The translations under genes and the position numbers were made by a program. DNA of 64,000 bases from Salvator merianae (taxonomy: Eukaryota > Chordata > Lepidosauria > Squamata > Teiidae), in the NCBI GenBank assembly GCA_003586115.2, contig QVOM02000049.1, positions 21,815,765 through 21,879,764 of the forward strand, read 5' to 3'. Below the pieces are notes generated by a model. That model was not told the origin of the DNA. It ran no database searches and worked only from the letters and a program-made list of their open reading frames with translations. Shown here one piece after another: positions 10,572 through 24,263 of this stretch. The first letter of the stretch is position 1. Each line of letters opens with the position of its first letter.

Positions 10572-13500
10572 AAAGTATCTGCCTTTTCACAGGGAATGCA
10601 GTGCTATCAAGAGAAGGCAGACTGCTGAATTTACAAAACCAGAACAGCCCAAAGGGTTCAATCTTTAGCCTATCTGTAGTCAGAAACAGATCCAGAACTT
10701 ACACACGCTTTCCTGATTTGGATGTACCCACTGGGGGGATGTGGGACATAAGATTCTCATTGTACTATTTCCACATGAATATTTATGCATTTCATAAATT
10801 GATTAGTAACAAAAAAGGCCTGACAACTATAAGTCTATTCTGGCAGACTGAAGGTTGAAATCAATACTTTTCAGGTGATTATCACCCCTTGGAAGCCTAT
10901 GAGAAAATACATAAATGTCACTGATTTGCTGGTGGGCAGAAAAAAAAAATAACAAATCATGTTTGAACACTTAATGAGGAATGAATAGAAATTATACTCT
11001 TTACTGTGTTGAGAGTCACCATTTTTCAAAATGTTGTCTTCAACACATTTAGTCACTATTACAATTCACAAAAATCCAAAGCAGAAGTCTGGTTACTGAC
11101 TGAATTCACCTTTGTTAAAAATTCTTATTCAGTTTCCGGCTACACGTTAAACTGAAAGTGAACATACGATTAATAATTTTTGCTTTCTGTATAAGCAATC
11201 CCAAGCTCTAAGGCAATTAAAAAATACCATGGTTCATTTTAAACAATATCAAGCAGAAGTCCATTATCTTTAAATGTTTACAAGCATTCAGATGAAAACA
11301 CTACATTATTTACATCATATTAAATGCATTTTAGATTTTCCCCTACAAATATTTCTGATCAGACTCTTACGGCTATAGTGAGATAAAATGCAGGGCACCT
11401 TTAAAAAAATTCCTTTTTAATAGGTAGAAATTTGGAATAGTCATGGCATGCTTTTATCAGAAATTTCTTAGTTCATAGTACAAATTTGTGGGGTCTTATA
11501 CTGAGATTCAGTTAAGAAGATGCATAAATCTAACATATTGGGAAATTCTAGACACACTTTTCCTTGACCATCCACTTTTTGAGACCACTTAATCTTACAG
11601 AATCCAAGGTTCAATAAAGACTGAAGAGGAGTTAATTTAGTTGTGGAATTCGTCTCCTTAAGAAATTCTAATGTAAGCACTGAAAAACAATCACTTTCAG
11701 ATCTGGCATGTATATGCAGTGAGTCTACTGACTCAAGCAGATCATTTGAAGATGCAGTGTAATGGAGCATAACAGGATTTCAGGCACCCAATAAGTATAT
11801 TCTCCTTCAATGGACCCATCTAGCAGTTGCAAATTTAAACAAATTAACATATTTAAAAAGAACAAATCACAAAGTACATCTTTAGAACAATGTGAGTTAA
11901 GTAAATTATCACTATCACTGAGAAGGAAACAGACTCCAAAATGAGTACATCACCTAACAGTAAACTGTGACTTGGGGCCTCGTGTACCTGCAGCTACCAC
12001 ATTTAGTTGACAGAATAATTATCAATACAACATGTATCTGCCAGCCATGTTTCTTGAACATATCAAACACTAAATGTATGGATATAGAAAATAAATAATG
12101 GATTGTCTATTTTTGTTCTAAGGCCTGCAGCATTCCACAAACCTATTGTCAGTAGCTGGGTAAGAGCCAACTGTCAGGTTAGATAAAGGAGCCAATGTAG
12201 GTGCCAAAGCTGGTAAAGAAGAATGACAAACGTTCACTCTAATTATGAGATTCTCTGTAGATGTGGAATTACTGTTTTCAGGTAATAAGACCTCCTTTGT
12301 CTGAGAGTTGGATTTGCTAGAGGTACTGTTTATCAATAGATGCAGCTTTTGGGATATATTTGCTATTGAAGTCAGTTTAGAAAAATGTTCTTTAAAATTG
12401 TGCTACCTGCAATTCTTGATCTAAGGACTGTGAAGAGAGTCAATTTTGTGAAAAATAAGAATTCTATGAAATTTTATCTCTAAATCTGTAACATCCATCA
12501 GTAGAAAAGTGTTAATTTCCTGTTCCATTTCAGTCAATGAATAGAAGGGCATCTCTTGTGTGCAAAGCCTGTGCTTTTATATGGAACAACTTGAAGGAAA
12601 TCTGTAACTTCTTGTAGTGAACTCCAAGAGTGTTCTGTATCTTTAAAACTTTCAACCGCTGGTTAACATTAGTAAGTTCTGAATTCTCCAGGTGATACTG
12701 TAATGCAATGACCTGGTTTTAATTGGTTGGGGAAATTACCCTTCCAGTTCACTCTATGGAACAGTGAGATTGGTTTAATGATTCTGCAATTGGATAGCGG
12801 TCAGAAGATGCAGTTCAGAACACTTTCAAGTCCAAAACCTGGTAGGTTTTATTAAACAAAACCTTATTTAGCAAAAACACCAAGCAAAAATGCTCTACAG
12901 GCAAGCAGGCAAAGAGATACAGTCCAAGTTCAGAAGCTTGTTAAACTGTCAATCATATGTGGAAACAAAATAATTAGGTGATACTAGGATTATACGCTTG
13001 AGTATGCTTTATAAATTCTATAGCAGTAATTGCACAGGAAAGCAGCTAGTGCTCATTTCAAAGGATTTCTCCAGGAAGCTGAAAATGGACTACAATTGGT
13101 TCTAAGTCTATTTGATGCCCAGAACCCAACCTGAAAGCATCTGAACTCCTCCCAGGCACCCTCTGGCTATGCTCTGGATCCCAGTCTGATGCTCACGCAC
13201 CCAACCTATTCCTACTGTCTGTGCTAAATAAACCCAAGCAGGGGAAACGTTTCTCACCCTTCCAGATGGCTGCTCCTGAGTCTTCACAGTTTTTGACAGG
13301 AAGAAAGGAGCAAAACAGAGGAAGGCTTAGCTGTGAATCATTGAATTCATGCGAAGTGCAGACAAGTCACAAGACATCATGCACCATGCATGGATTCTCC
13401 AGTCCACAAACAGAAGTCAAGTCTTTGAGGCTTGCGAGTCGATTATCTGTCCCTGTGACAGATCAAGCAACTGAGATGACTCTTTACTGGTTGGCAAAGA

Positions 13501-16500
13501 GATAGAAGGCACAGACAGTTTTAGCTAAGTGTCTTGGAACCAGCAGCAAGCAGTGAAAGGGAGAGAAAGCTCTCTTCCCACCTCCAGTGGTCACTCTGAA
13601 GCAACAGGCAACAGCAAAGAGGGAAAACAGACTCTCCTCATGATCTGAGCTTAGTAGATCGGTTGATTTGTTGTGGGTCCTGAAGCATCGATGATGCTAC
13701 TTAGTTTGGTGGTGAAACATCTTCAGGAAGATGATTTAACCTAGAGAACTCCTATGATGCAGTTGTCTAACCCTAATATGCAGATATTCACTACTAAGCA
13801 AGGCTTCCTGAAGGAGCCAGAAGCAGCATTTGCTGAAGGAAGGTCAACGGAGTAGCACTATGGATGTATGGCTCTACGTACATTTACTGCATGTAATCCA
13901 CGTGAGCCGGACTGATTTTCTCAGGAAACAGGGACTGGCTGTGATGGACAAGATTTGTATTTAACATAATGGGAAGGTTGGGAGATGAGGCAAGAGGTGT
14001 ACTTAGAAAGATGATGACAAATGGGTGATACTGGATTGAGTCTTTTGTACCTTTAATAATCAGATTTTGCTCATAACTGTTCCAGATTAAATTGAATGAG
14101 AAAGTAAACATATCTTGTTCAAGTACTGAGCAGTGTTTAGAAAGCCTCTTTAAGCTGAGTCTAAGACATAATTGAAGAAAGAGATTAAACTATATATATG
14201 CCACATACTTCAGAGTTTATTATATTAATTGACCAATATATTCTTGGGGTACAAGGCTCTGTAACATAAAAGCAATGCAGTAGAGTAAAATTAAGGAAAG
14301 GCATTGTCTATCATAACTGCATAGCAATTGAATTTTGTAACTTGATAAATAATGTTTGGATTCTTGTCACTCTAAACCTCTTTTATGATGAAATCATCTG
14401 ATATGTTGCTGTACTTTTTAAGAAGTGATTTGATCAAACTACAATATTCATGTAAAAGGGGCTTCAAAGAAGTACACATGTAATAAACTGAACCTCTGTT
14501 GAGTTACAAGTGCATATTCTTTAAAAGTACGGTGTCTTGTTAAATCTGCCTGTTAGCAACAGCAAATGAACAGTGTTTGTCATACCTTAGAAAATGCCTA
14601 TATGTATTTGGGGTAAGTAAACGTAAACAAATAATCTGATGGTTAAGCTGTAAGTAGACAAAAACTCCTAGAAATTCCACTTAAGTTATTTTAGAACTTG
14701 GTACCTAGAATTCTTTGTTTGATTACAACCTTGGCCTTACCCAGGTTTAGATGGATTATAAATTCAGTGCAGAGTTTATCAATGCAGCATTTCTCCTACC
14801 TAAGCAGGAGAAAAATGTTTAAAAACATGGCAACAAACCTGTGGGCAATGCACTAAGTCTCAACCATGCTGATAAAACCCTTTATAATATTATTCTCCAC
14901 TTGAGAGTTGCATTAGGAAGACACTTGGGCAGCTGCAGCAACAACCTCTCAAATCCTGACAGGACACACTCTAGGCAAAAAAAATTAAAGGGTGGTCCTA
15001 GCTGAACTCCATAAAGTAACTGTGCAATGTTTTGCTTGAAAGAGTTTCACTGCAGCAGGGATATAATTTCCTTTGTTATTGGTTAAAAAAAGCAAAGCAG
15101 CTATTATAGCTCTCTGGACTATTGATGGGGCATATTTAACTAGACCAAACATTGTTGAGAAATTAACTTCTTCATAAGTATACTGCACAGTGAAACTGGA
15201 CAATGAAAGTGTAGAACAAAGGCTATCTATTTGTCAACATCATAGCTGTAGCAACCACGCTTCTGTCCTTTTATGTCCCACAGACTCAGCCACACTTGCT
15301 AGCATTTCTCCCTCTTTGTGGTGGTTAACTTCGATATACTGATAAGGTGTCTGGCAAACTGAAGTTCATGGGAACTTGGAAAATCAGGTGGGAATGGAAG
15401 TTTCATATATGCCTTAGCCACTTCTTGGCCTTTTGTGTTCTGTTATCAATAAATGGAGTAGGATAGATCAATGCTTTCTCTCTGCCTTGATTCTTCTGAA
15501 TGGGGACTGGGGTGGTGAATCTGACACTATTGATATGCTCTCCTAGTTACCTCTGTGCAGTTTTGAGGGGCTTTCTAAAATAATTCAGTATCCCCTATGA
15601 CAGAACAAAGCCTAAAATGGCAACTCTCAAGGCTCAAAAACTAAAAGGACATATGAATAGAATCAATCCCAAACATCTAGCATAGTTTTAGATATAGATT
15701 ACTTACCTAAACTATGGAATATTTCAACCAATCAAGTGCAAGAGCTCTTGGTAGCCTCTCTTGAAAATACGGATGTGATACAGTTCTTAACGTAGCAAGA
15801 ATGGTTTCCAGAATACTTTATACACATGATAGTCCCAGGAGTACAAGGCTACTGCTAAACATCATCAAAATAAAAATTTTCTTTAGAGAGCTGTCTTTCT
15901 AATCTATATCGTTGGACAACTGGATAACAGAAGACACTTCTGTTTTATCTCTTTGTGGACACAGCCAATAATGGAGAGTTCTGCTGGTTACAATCACCCT
16001 GAATGTTGTTGTTGTTTTTTTGTTGTTGTTGTTTGTTAACTTGAGTTAGCATTCCATGCTGATCTTCTCTGGCAATTACAGTGAAAGCTATTAAACTGAT
16101 AGGTGGAGGGCAAACTGCTATTTAGAATGTTGCTTCCATCTGTGGAACTATGTACCAACTGGGGCTCATCAAGCCTCATCTCTAAGTTTTTAAGCAGGTA
16201 TTAACAGTTATTTTCTGCTGCGCCTTTGGTGGAGTTACTGGTATTTAATATCTTCATGTTTACCTTCTGTTCAGTCATCCCTAGAATTTCAAGGTACATA
16301 AACTGTGAGGTTTGCATATTTGCCAATGAGGTTTGTGATCTTTGCTCAGCATTTTCAATAGGGAAAAGGTGACAAAGGTGCATATTTGATAGTTTTATGT
16401 CACCAAACAGCTGACTTTTCAGGCTCAGAAATACATGTGTGTGTGTTCCAAATGAATTCAATTGCCTTTGATTATTGCATGTTTTAAAATTAATGCCATT

Positions 16501-17018
16501 TTGACATAATCTAACCCTTGTGAATATGTATACAGATCAGAACTGTGGAAAGCAGTTTTTGAAACACTGCTTAATCTAGTAGGTTTAGGGTTGGAGAAGT
16601 TCTCAGCAGTTGTTGATAATTGTACGATTCTGTTCTCTTAAAGGTTCTTAAAATCCTAGACATCCAAACCCTTTCTGGAATCTGAACAAAATATTTTTGG
16701 TTTGGATTAGGTTTCAAGATCTGAAGCCAAGCCAAAGCAAAAAAATTTTAAAATCTTTGTATTACTTACACTTTAACTAATTGCCTCTCCTCTCCCTCCA
16801 AAAAATGTTTATATCTGACTTGTATTGTTTGGAATGGCCAAGAAGAAAAATGTTAAACAAGCAAAATACCTTTCTTTGTATCACAATGCCATGTTCAGTG
16901 GACTACTAATTCTAGTGCAGCTCTTCAGACTGGAGAGGCTCCATGGTAATATAACATTTATGTTTTTCTTGCATTCCAACTAAAGAATGGTGAGTGTTTG
17001 CAAATTATGTAAAAATAA
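10572..17018. other. Long non-coding stretch, few recognisable features
   Basis: No supportable gene. About 12.7-13.7 kb has a more mixed composition, with a 94-codon frame at 13221-13505 and a phrase typical of decayed retroelement DNA (GGTTTTATTAAACAAAACC near 12844), but I cannot assign a family. A (TTG)n microsatellite lies at about 15999-16036. Confidence 0.4.
15999..16036. repeat. (TTG)n microsatellite
   Basis: Imperfect run of TTG/GTT units interrupted by a short T tract. No coding context. Confidence 0.85.
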
Positions 17019-17223
17019 GGGCCCATCTACACCTAAGTTTTAATCTACACCTGATCAACTTTCAATGTAACAGAGCACATCAGCAAGGAGCAAGCAGTTT
17101 TCCTTCCACCTTATCTAACTCAGAAAATTTACTTTTTTGTTAGACAATGCAGAAAGAGCACAGCTAGCGATGTGTTCTCTCACTCCAAAGGTGGATTAAA
17201 ACTCAAGTGTAACTGGGTCCTAA
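17016..17223. mobile_element. Harbinger-like MITE with TAA target duplication
   Basis: The element is 17019-17220 (202 bp). The left end is GGGCCCATCTACACCTAAG; the right end reverse-complemented is GGACCCAGTTACACTTGAG. Both continue into TTTTAATCYACC. TAA flanks both sides (17016-17018 and 17221-17223), the 3-bp TWA duplication of PIF/Harbinger transposons. It has no coding capacity. A diverged relative lies at 47149-47372, sharing the TIR, the CAGAACACATCAGCAA-like segment and TCTAATCTAAA-like words. Confidence 0.8.
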
Positions 17224-18523
17224 GAGTGAGGAGGCAAGGAGTTACTTTACTTTCTTATTTTGTTCACTGGTTCATTTTGTTTTGCTTAAAGAATACATAC
17301 GTCTTATTTTCAAGAGCAAAAAATTGCAGAACAGAACAACGCAAGTCAGAATTTTTAAAACAATCATAAAACTGCAGGACCTTTACTTGAAACACTCAGA
17401 CATATTTATCTGTTTTGCTTCTCCAATTCAGAAATGTAATATGCAGTCACAGAATGCCAACTGGCAGGCGTCCTTGTTTTCCTTTGCCCGCTCTCTCTCT
17501 TTCCACATGACCCCTTCCTTATCTTGCTTCTTGGCCTGAATTTTCCTCCTTATGATCTCCACATCCTTATTATTATATGTACCTTTTTTTTTGCTTCCTT
17601 GTATTCAGATCTTCCATTTTCATCTGTCACTTCTACTTGTGTGCTGTCCAGAACTCTGAACGCAAACTGAATTTACATGGGTACAGTAAGCTATGAAATG
17701 CACTGATTGACTAGAAAATTGGATAGGTCCATTGTCTGGATGCCAGAATGTACTGGACATATACTTCTGAAGATTAGAGATTTGGGGAAAAAGTTAAACA
17801 ATATGACCCTATAAATATAATATTAAAACTCTTATTTTGAAGGTATGGAGCTAAAGTGTTTAATATATTAAAATCCATCCCTTTCTTCTCTGTTTGATTT
17901 GTGTGACCTTTGTTTATATCAGAATAATCCACCATGGTATAGCCCTTAAAATAAAAAGCAATATCCTTTAGATAGCTCTGAACTACTTTTCTTCTTCCAC
18001 AAAACTGACTTAAATTTACCAGTCAAAGAGATCTGACAGGAAGCAGCAGATACTCACACAGATCTTAATTATTTACAAATAGGCCCCCTTGCAGGTGCAG
18101 ATGCAGGCTTCATCTGGCCTTGGGCAAGTATTCTACGGTATTGGCTATCACCAGCTCGGGCAGTAAGTTTTTCAATTCAGAAGCAACGTTGCAGGACTAT
18201 CTCTTTTCCTGTCTGGAAATACTTCCCCTCTGGAAACAGCAGGAGCAAAAGGTTATGAAAGTAGCATGTGACCAAATGCAGACCCCTGTATGCCACTTCT
18301 GGTCCCTGCTACTGGGGAAGGCTTTGCAGCAGTCGTCAGGTGTTTGCACTACAATGAAACAAGTGTGTAAGCACCCTAAATGTTTCCTTCATTTGCTTTT
18401 AACCTCCCAAATAATCAATGGATATTCAACTGCTTACCAAGAAAATGTCCTGAATAGTGATCACTTGATGTGGTTGGCACACATTTATAACAAACTCAGT
18501 CTTCTACCTTTTTATAGATTCAC
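17224..18523. other. Non-coding stretch, nothing recognised
   Basis: The longest frame, 137 codons at 18120-18533, shows no domain, signal or compositional bias and is probably chance. No repeat ends seen. Confidence 0.45.
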
Positions 18524-18770
18524 AGAACCATAGGGCTTTAAGGAACCAATCAAGCATCAGGTCCAATACCCTGTTCCATGGATGAACCCAAATCAAGCAC
18601 AACTAGCAAATGGCTATCCATTTAACATATCCAGTGTAGGAGACAACGCCACTTCTTTAGACACTTAGCTCCACTGTTGAACTGCTCTTACTGAAATAAC
18701 ATTTTTCTCTCCCTTTAGGTCCTCTGCAAACCTTCAGACAACATTGGCAAAGGAAAAGAACATTTTTGTT
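18524..18770 (-). mobile_element. Old CR1 LINE 3'-end fragment
   Basis: Read on the minus strand, this matches the CR1 3' terminus in style. The segment near 18524-18580 (TTCACAGAACCATAGGGC, AAGGAACC, CAGGTCCAATACCC) corresponds to the tail of the intact element at 28613-28680 (TAGAATCATAGAGTTGGAAG, GTCCAACCCC). It is strongly diverged and has no open frame. The right boundary is a guess. Confidence 0.55.
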
Positions 18771-19016
18771 GGCTGTAGAATTACCCCTCCCCTAACCAAT
18801 TCAATTTCTTCTGACCATGTGGTCTTGTTTCATAAATATACAAATGTACATCTTTTTATGAGTATACCTTCCCCTATGGATGAGGTTTTGCTCATGGTCA
18901 AAAAAGTAACAAGCTGAGATTCAGTGCTGCAGAAAGCTAACAAACACATAGGCCGTGCAGTTCAGAACATGTTCAAACACGCTGTTGTGGTTTCATGTGG
19001 ATTACACAAGCCTGAT

Positions 19017-19347
19017 ATATTTAACAGTGGTGTGCAAAATGCTGTAGCAAATGCAAGACCCTCTACATGGAGACAGAGTGTGTCTGAGGCCTGCCAGGGG
19101 TGGGGAAGCCCCAGCAGAGCTGAAATTGTATCATCATGACGTGAAGTTATTGGATAGCATGATAGCCGAAGGGTGATGATGATGCTCCCAGCTTCTAAGA
19201 AAGCTGGGTGGGGCAGACATAGCGTCCAATAAAAGCACAAATAGATATAATCACCTAGCAAACTGTGTTCCCACGCAGAGGGGGGTGGCTGTCTTGAACA
19301 CTTCAGAAAGCACTTGACATGTTGCATTGCGCACCCCTAATATTTTA
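19017..19347. mobile_element. hAT-type MITE with 8-bp target duplication
   Basis: The element is 19025-19339 (315 bp). The left end is CAGTGGTGTGCAAAATGC; the right end reverse-complemented is TAGGGGTGCGCAATGCAAC. Flanking octamers ATATTTAA (19017-19024) and ATATTTTA (19340-19347) agree at 7 of 8 positions. It contains a small internal palindrome (CCAGCTTCTAAGAAAGCTGG, 19189-19208). No transposase; opposing frames over it are chance. Confidence 0.75.
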
Positions 19348-20978
19348 AAATCTTGGCCCACTGGTTTTCAAAGAAAGCCAAGTTTGTGTTTCTCTTTTTC
19401 CTGTATAGTGGAATCTGGTCACCTCTTTTGTTTCTACTGCTACTTCTTTTAATTCCCAATCCCAATGAACATTCACACTGTGGTTCCACATAAGGGTTCA
19501 CTTCAAGGTAGGTTTCTGTCCTGTCACTTCTCAAATAAGGACTTTCTGGACAAAATAATGTACAGGGATAGAAGATAAATAAGCAACAGAATCTTTGTAT
19601 TCCCTTGCATGCTCTGGGCTCTCTCCAAAATGGCTCCTGGATTTCACACAAGTTTTGTACCCAGGCCAAGATTTTTATCTTCCTGGGCATTGTACAGCAA
19701 AGAGGAACATTTTTATGTGAAAATTCTATTTAATGAAAAACAGAACTCTTGCTTATTTCATGGATTAAAGCAAGAGGAGAAGCAAAAAGGCTGCCAGCAT
19801 TTCTCCTCTGTTCCCCGAAGATACCAAACTATTTTTCATAGACAAACTATTTATTATTTGTTGTCACTGAATTACATCAATGTTATCACACTGACCTACG
19901 TAGAAGCATTTTTTTCTTTTGTCCATTCTATTATTAAAATTCATAACCTATCTCCAGTCACTCTCACTCGATGGAAATTAGATATGTTAATTACATTTCT
20001 TAAAAGTGAAAACAAAAAGCACAACTTAAAAGTATAGAAGAAAAGCAACTATGGTAGTTCCTTAGAAACAGGATTTTGTTGTAGCAGTTCATCTTTTTCC
20101 CTGGAAATGAGTGTCTAAGTCACACTCAGCCGGGACAGTAAATGAACAAAAAGGAAAGGAAGGTGCTGGAAATTATGAAGAAGCTCCACCTTCAATTTGT
20201 GATGATAGCTTTTAGACTGGGGATTTATAAACTTTTTTACCAGCTAATTATTAGGTTGCTGCTGTCACAACAGCTCTAAAATGGCTCCAAAGTACACTGG
20301 GGCATTAAAAAAATATTTTTAGCAATGTTGAGAAAGCCAAACCTTTTTTTCTCCCAAATTTCAGGGAACGCCTTTTCCTGAGAGCCAAGGATGGACGACT
20401 GTCAGGGATATGCAACCTCATTAAATGGCTGATTCAGCACTGAAGTAGCCAATCCAGTCCATTCATGTTTTATCTGAACTGCCCTGTCACAACCAAAGCA
20501 GTTCAATGGAACATTTCTCCTCCCCCAGTCTGTGCCAGCTTTCTGGGAACGCAGGCAGAAGCTGTTACCGTGAAACTCCCAGGCTGGCAGTAGTAGATAC
20601 TAGGTGACAACCAGCTTCTACCCATTTTCCCTACAAACTAGTTTATTAGAAGTTTTATGCTGTTTGCTTCCAGCTATAGTCTACTTCTAACTATTATTTA
20701 ATATTTGTTGTATTTAGATTAAATATTCAAATATAAATACTATAATAGTTTGCAACCTGGCAATTATAAAATTATAAAATATTACAAAACACCCTAAGAC
20801 TGTAGTGGAAGATCTCCAAAACAACCTAAGTATAGATAAAATCTGCTTCTAGACCATCTTATCACTTGAACAAATGAAAACTATATAATCCCAGGCTGAG
20901 ACAATCACTCATGCAATCAAAGAAAATGTACTGTGAACCATTTTGAGTGGATGAGCTCTACCTGCATATATCAGGGTC
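19348..20978. other. Non-coding stretch, nothing recognised
   Basis: Two overlapping opposite-strand frames (19337-19690 and 19609-20037) show no family features. No repeat ends noted. Confidence 0.45.
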
Positions 20979-21483
20979 TTAGGACTTTTCTGCACTTATC
21001 GGGCTTGATCTGGATCAGCCGAAACTCTGATCGAGATCACAGACTGGAGCAAGGTTGTCTGCCAAGACTGTTCCAGTCTAGTGCTGCGGTAGCCCTGAAG
21101 ATCGCACAAGCTTTGGAGCCAGCCTCTGCAAGCTCCAGTGGCCAGGAGTGAAAGTTCCTGGCCTCAGAGGCCCTGGGGGACCCATTTCAGCAGCACAATG
21201 AGGTGTGCCACCAAAGTGGGTTCCCCCCCAAATCAGGACACAGAGGTATGCGCTTTCTGCATGCCTCCACGATCCAGATTATCCTCTGCTAGTACATCAA
21301 TGGACCTGTTTAATCAATTCCACCAGTAATCCAGATCAGGAGCCTCCTGATCTGGGTTATGCTTCATCTAGTGCAGATGGAATATGCTAATGGGGGGGGG
21401 GGGCTCTCTAGTCTATACCAGTGTGCAGCAAAAGAGACTCAGAAGTGGGCTATGTAGCCACCTAAAGTACAGAAAGGCCCTTA
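20979..21483. mobile_element. Harbinger-like MITE with TTA target duplication
   Basis: The element is 20982-21480 (499 bp). The left end is GGACTTTTCTGCACTT; the right end reverse-complemented is GGGCCTTTCTGTACTTTAG. TTA flanks both sides (20979-20981, 21481-21483), which is the PIF/Harbinger target duplication. The inside has a GATC/ATCCAGATC-rich region with local inverted repeats and a run of 12 G at 21392-21403. No transposase. Its TIR resembles that of the CpG-rich family (GGGCCTTTTCGCACTG). Confidence 0.8.
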
Positions 21484-23104
21484 GTTGAATCACAGAGAGT
21501 GGGGACATGGCTCCCACATGCACTAATGGTTGAGGTTAACTCACACATTAAACAAGTGTAGGGAATGTCGGCTGGTTGATAGAATGTTTTTTCCCCATAC
21601 GCAAGATCCTATTAGTATTTTACCTCATACTGATGAGACTTAATCTGAGAGGATTCCTGACTGGACAACTAAGTTCCAAGATGCCAAGCTAGAAGCAGAA
21701 TTTGTTATTTGCCAAGGCAGCCAGTAAAGATAGGCAAGCCACACTTATCTGCCATTGAGGTTAAAATTCCAAACCTTTCAAAATATATATATAAAACTGT
21801 TCTTGAGCAAATAAAATGAAGATGTATATTCTCTTTATTGTCGGAGCTTTCCTGTCTTCAAATGAGAACCATCCGCAACAGTTTAGTTTGTAAAATCTAT
21901 TTGTTCAGATATCTAGTATATTTGGAAATTAATTTAAATCTCTGTCCCCAAATCCCAGAGGTATTTGTTACCCTGTGGTGAAATAAGTCCACCTAGCTCT
22001 AATGGTGCAGAGAAAAGTCCTGAAACTCTTTTAGATGAAATTTCTGTACAGTGTACTTCAACCTTTTTAATAAGCAGTGGCTGGTAACAAGTTTTTACCT
22101 GATGAAAACTATAAACCTCCAGAAAATCAAAGTATAGCACAACACACTAATGGTGAAGTTCTGCAGGAAAACATGTCCAGCAGTTGCCATTTTATACCAA
22201 CATAAAAAGCTGCAAAGTAAGGATAAAACTGTAAACTACTGAATTCCATTTCCCTCCACTCTAGGAGTGAAATACAAACAGGAGCAGTTGAGGACACAGA
22301 AGCTCTGATTCCAAAAAGGCTACGCATCTCAATATTAATCCACAGAAAAAAATAACCACTAGAGTGCCTAACCAATGTTTACTACTGATTATATCTTTAA
22401 TAAAATTATTTTGGCAAACTTTCAATGCAGCGATCAAAATATAATATTGAATTCTAAAAATAATTTCAATTATGGTTAAACTACTTTAAATATAAAAAAC
22501 AACATTTTATGGCTCCCAAATAACAAGCACATGCAAAAGTTAGAATACTGCACTCATGATCAAGGTGAAAGGAATAATTATCTTTTACTTACCTTTCATG
22601 TAAGTCAATATGGTTCAAAATTTAAATCTTAATTACTGATTCGCTAGATGGCTACGTATCCTGCATATCATTTGTGAACTGTAGTCACCAATATAGATGC
22701 TTTTTCAGTTCAAAAACAGGATTTTCAAAGAAAAGTTTTAGGGGAAAAAGCACTTAGTTTTCTGACTCTTGTTCTCCTAAGCAGCTCACGGTTCTCTTTT
22801 AATATTTTGCCCCTTTATGCCTCTGTCAAAATATTTTCTATTTACTGAAACACTGGTGTTGTGTATGCAAATAATTGCTTTTTCTAAAAAATGAAGCATT
22901 CTCTGCATTATTCTTAGTGTAGCTGAAGCTATTCCAGAAATACACAAGTGTTATTAAACAAAAGAAAAACATGGCACAATAAGCAGAACAACAACAAAAA
23001 GCTGAAAACTTATGTAAAATGTATTAGTGCCCCATTTTAGGTAGCTTGTATTTACTAATTCATGATTTGAAATAATTAGTAAAAGCAGCTGGGGTTGTGC
23101 CCAC
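21484..23104. other. Non-coding stretch, nothing recognised
   Basis: AT-rich, no supportable gene or repeat seen. Confidence 0.5.
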
Positions 23105-23335
23105 CTACTTATTTTTCATCTATATTCTGCCTTTCAAGGAGGTCAAAATGATGGACACAGTTCTAATTCTCTCCATTTTATTCTTTCAATGGTTCTGTAA
23201 AGTAGATTAAGCTAAGAGACAGTGAGTAGTCCAAAGTCACTGGTAAGTATCCTGGTAGAAGCTGGACTAACATGCCGACAATCTGAAAGTATACTATTAC
23301 ACTGTGGTTTATGCGTTCCACTGTATTTATGCATG
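23105..23335 (-). repeat. tRNA-related SINE with L2-like tail
   Basis: The plus strand holds the hallmark phrases of the common squamate SINE in reverse orientation: CTGTAAAGTAGATTAAGCTAAGAGACAG, CCAAAGTCACTGGTAAG and TTACACTGTGGTTTATGCG (degenerate A-box side). The tail near 23115-23145, read on the minus strand, resembles the L2-type end also seen at 53813-53866. It is old and diverged. Confidence 0.55.
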
Positions 23336-24263
23336 ACAGTAGCATTCTTTCACATAAACTTTATTAAGCTGTGTCTTGATCATAACAAGTTTTAAGCCTT
23401 TGCTGGGAACCTCTCACTGTGATTACAAAGGTATGTATTTAAAAAGAGTAAACAGTGATATGTAACACCTATTAGCTAAAGATGCCCCTTTGTCCTGCAG
23501 AAATCTAGCAGGCCAACAGAAGATATTTTTTCTAGATGCTGAAAAAGAAACTCAACCAAATCTTTATTTCTGATCTGTTACCTCAAAACAATTACACTAC
23601 CCTGAAGACATGTAAACACAACATAATTTTTTTCTGCACAGAATTATACTCAAGTCTAGTCAGTTTGTGCTATGAAAGAGCTCATCTTTTAAAAACCAAC
23701 CAGCTTGAAATTAAATTTAATAGTAGCAGTTTTTGTGAATACCATCCATCATATTAAGCAAGGGCGTCTTTCCTTTGTATTTAATCTGGGAATTTCTGAC
23801 CACTTATCTTGCTATGAAGTTTCTATCAAGCTGCCTGAGCAAGAAATTTTAATCAGAATTGGCAACGAAGGTGGATTGTCTCACTCCTGCAGCCTGTACT
23901 TCTGGTTCTAAAGTACTGAGGGGGTGGCAGCGTTATCCCAGTAAAAAACCAAGAAGACTAATCTGTAAAACTCTCACTGAAATTTTGCTAAAAAGGATAA
24001 GATTTCCTGATCATTTATTTTGAAAAATTCTGTTAAAATGCACACAAACCTTTTAGGTTAACCAACTGTTCTATGGAACTCATTGTCCAATGCTGTGAAA
24101 ATCATGAGCCTCAGGCCAAATTAGTTAATATGTGTCCTTTAGGAAGAGAAAGCTAAAAGAACTCACTGGCTTTTTATTATGAAAATCATCAGCCTATCTG
24201 ATAATTGAGCCTTGATCAAGAGCTTCACTCTCCACTTCCAGACATAGAATTGCTGTCGTCGAT
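23336..24263. other. Non-coding stretch, nothing recognised
   Basis: No gene or repeat seen; two short overlapping frames at 23536-23911 have no family features. Confidence 0.5.

Noticed and set aside
9883..10668. 261-codon plus-strand frame
   Set aside because: It spans transposon copy A and both flanks. It is open only because the GC-rich element has few stops, several other frames there are equally open, and no domain is visible.
12700..13700. Possible LTR-type retroelement remnant
   Set aside because: Only a vague resemblance of short phrases; no protein motif, no ends.
18120..18533. 137-codon plus-strand frame
   Set aside because: No domain, no conserved motif, ordinary AT-rich context; its end overlaps the start of an old CR1 fragment.
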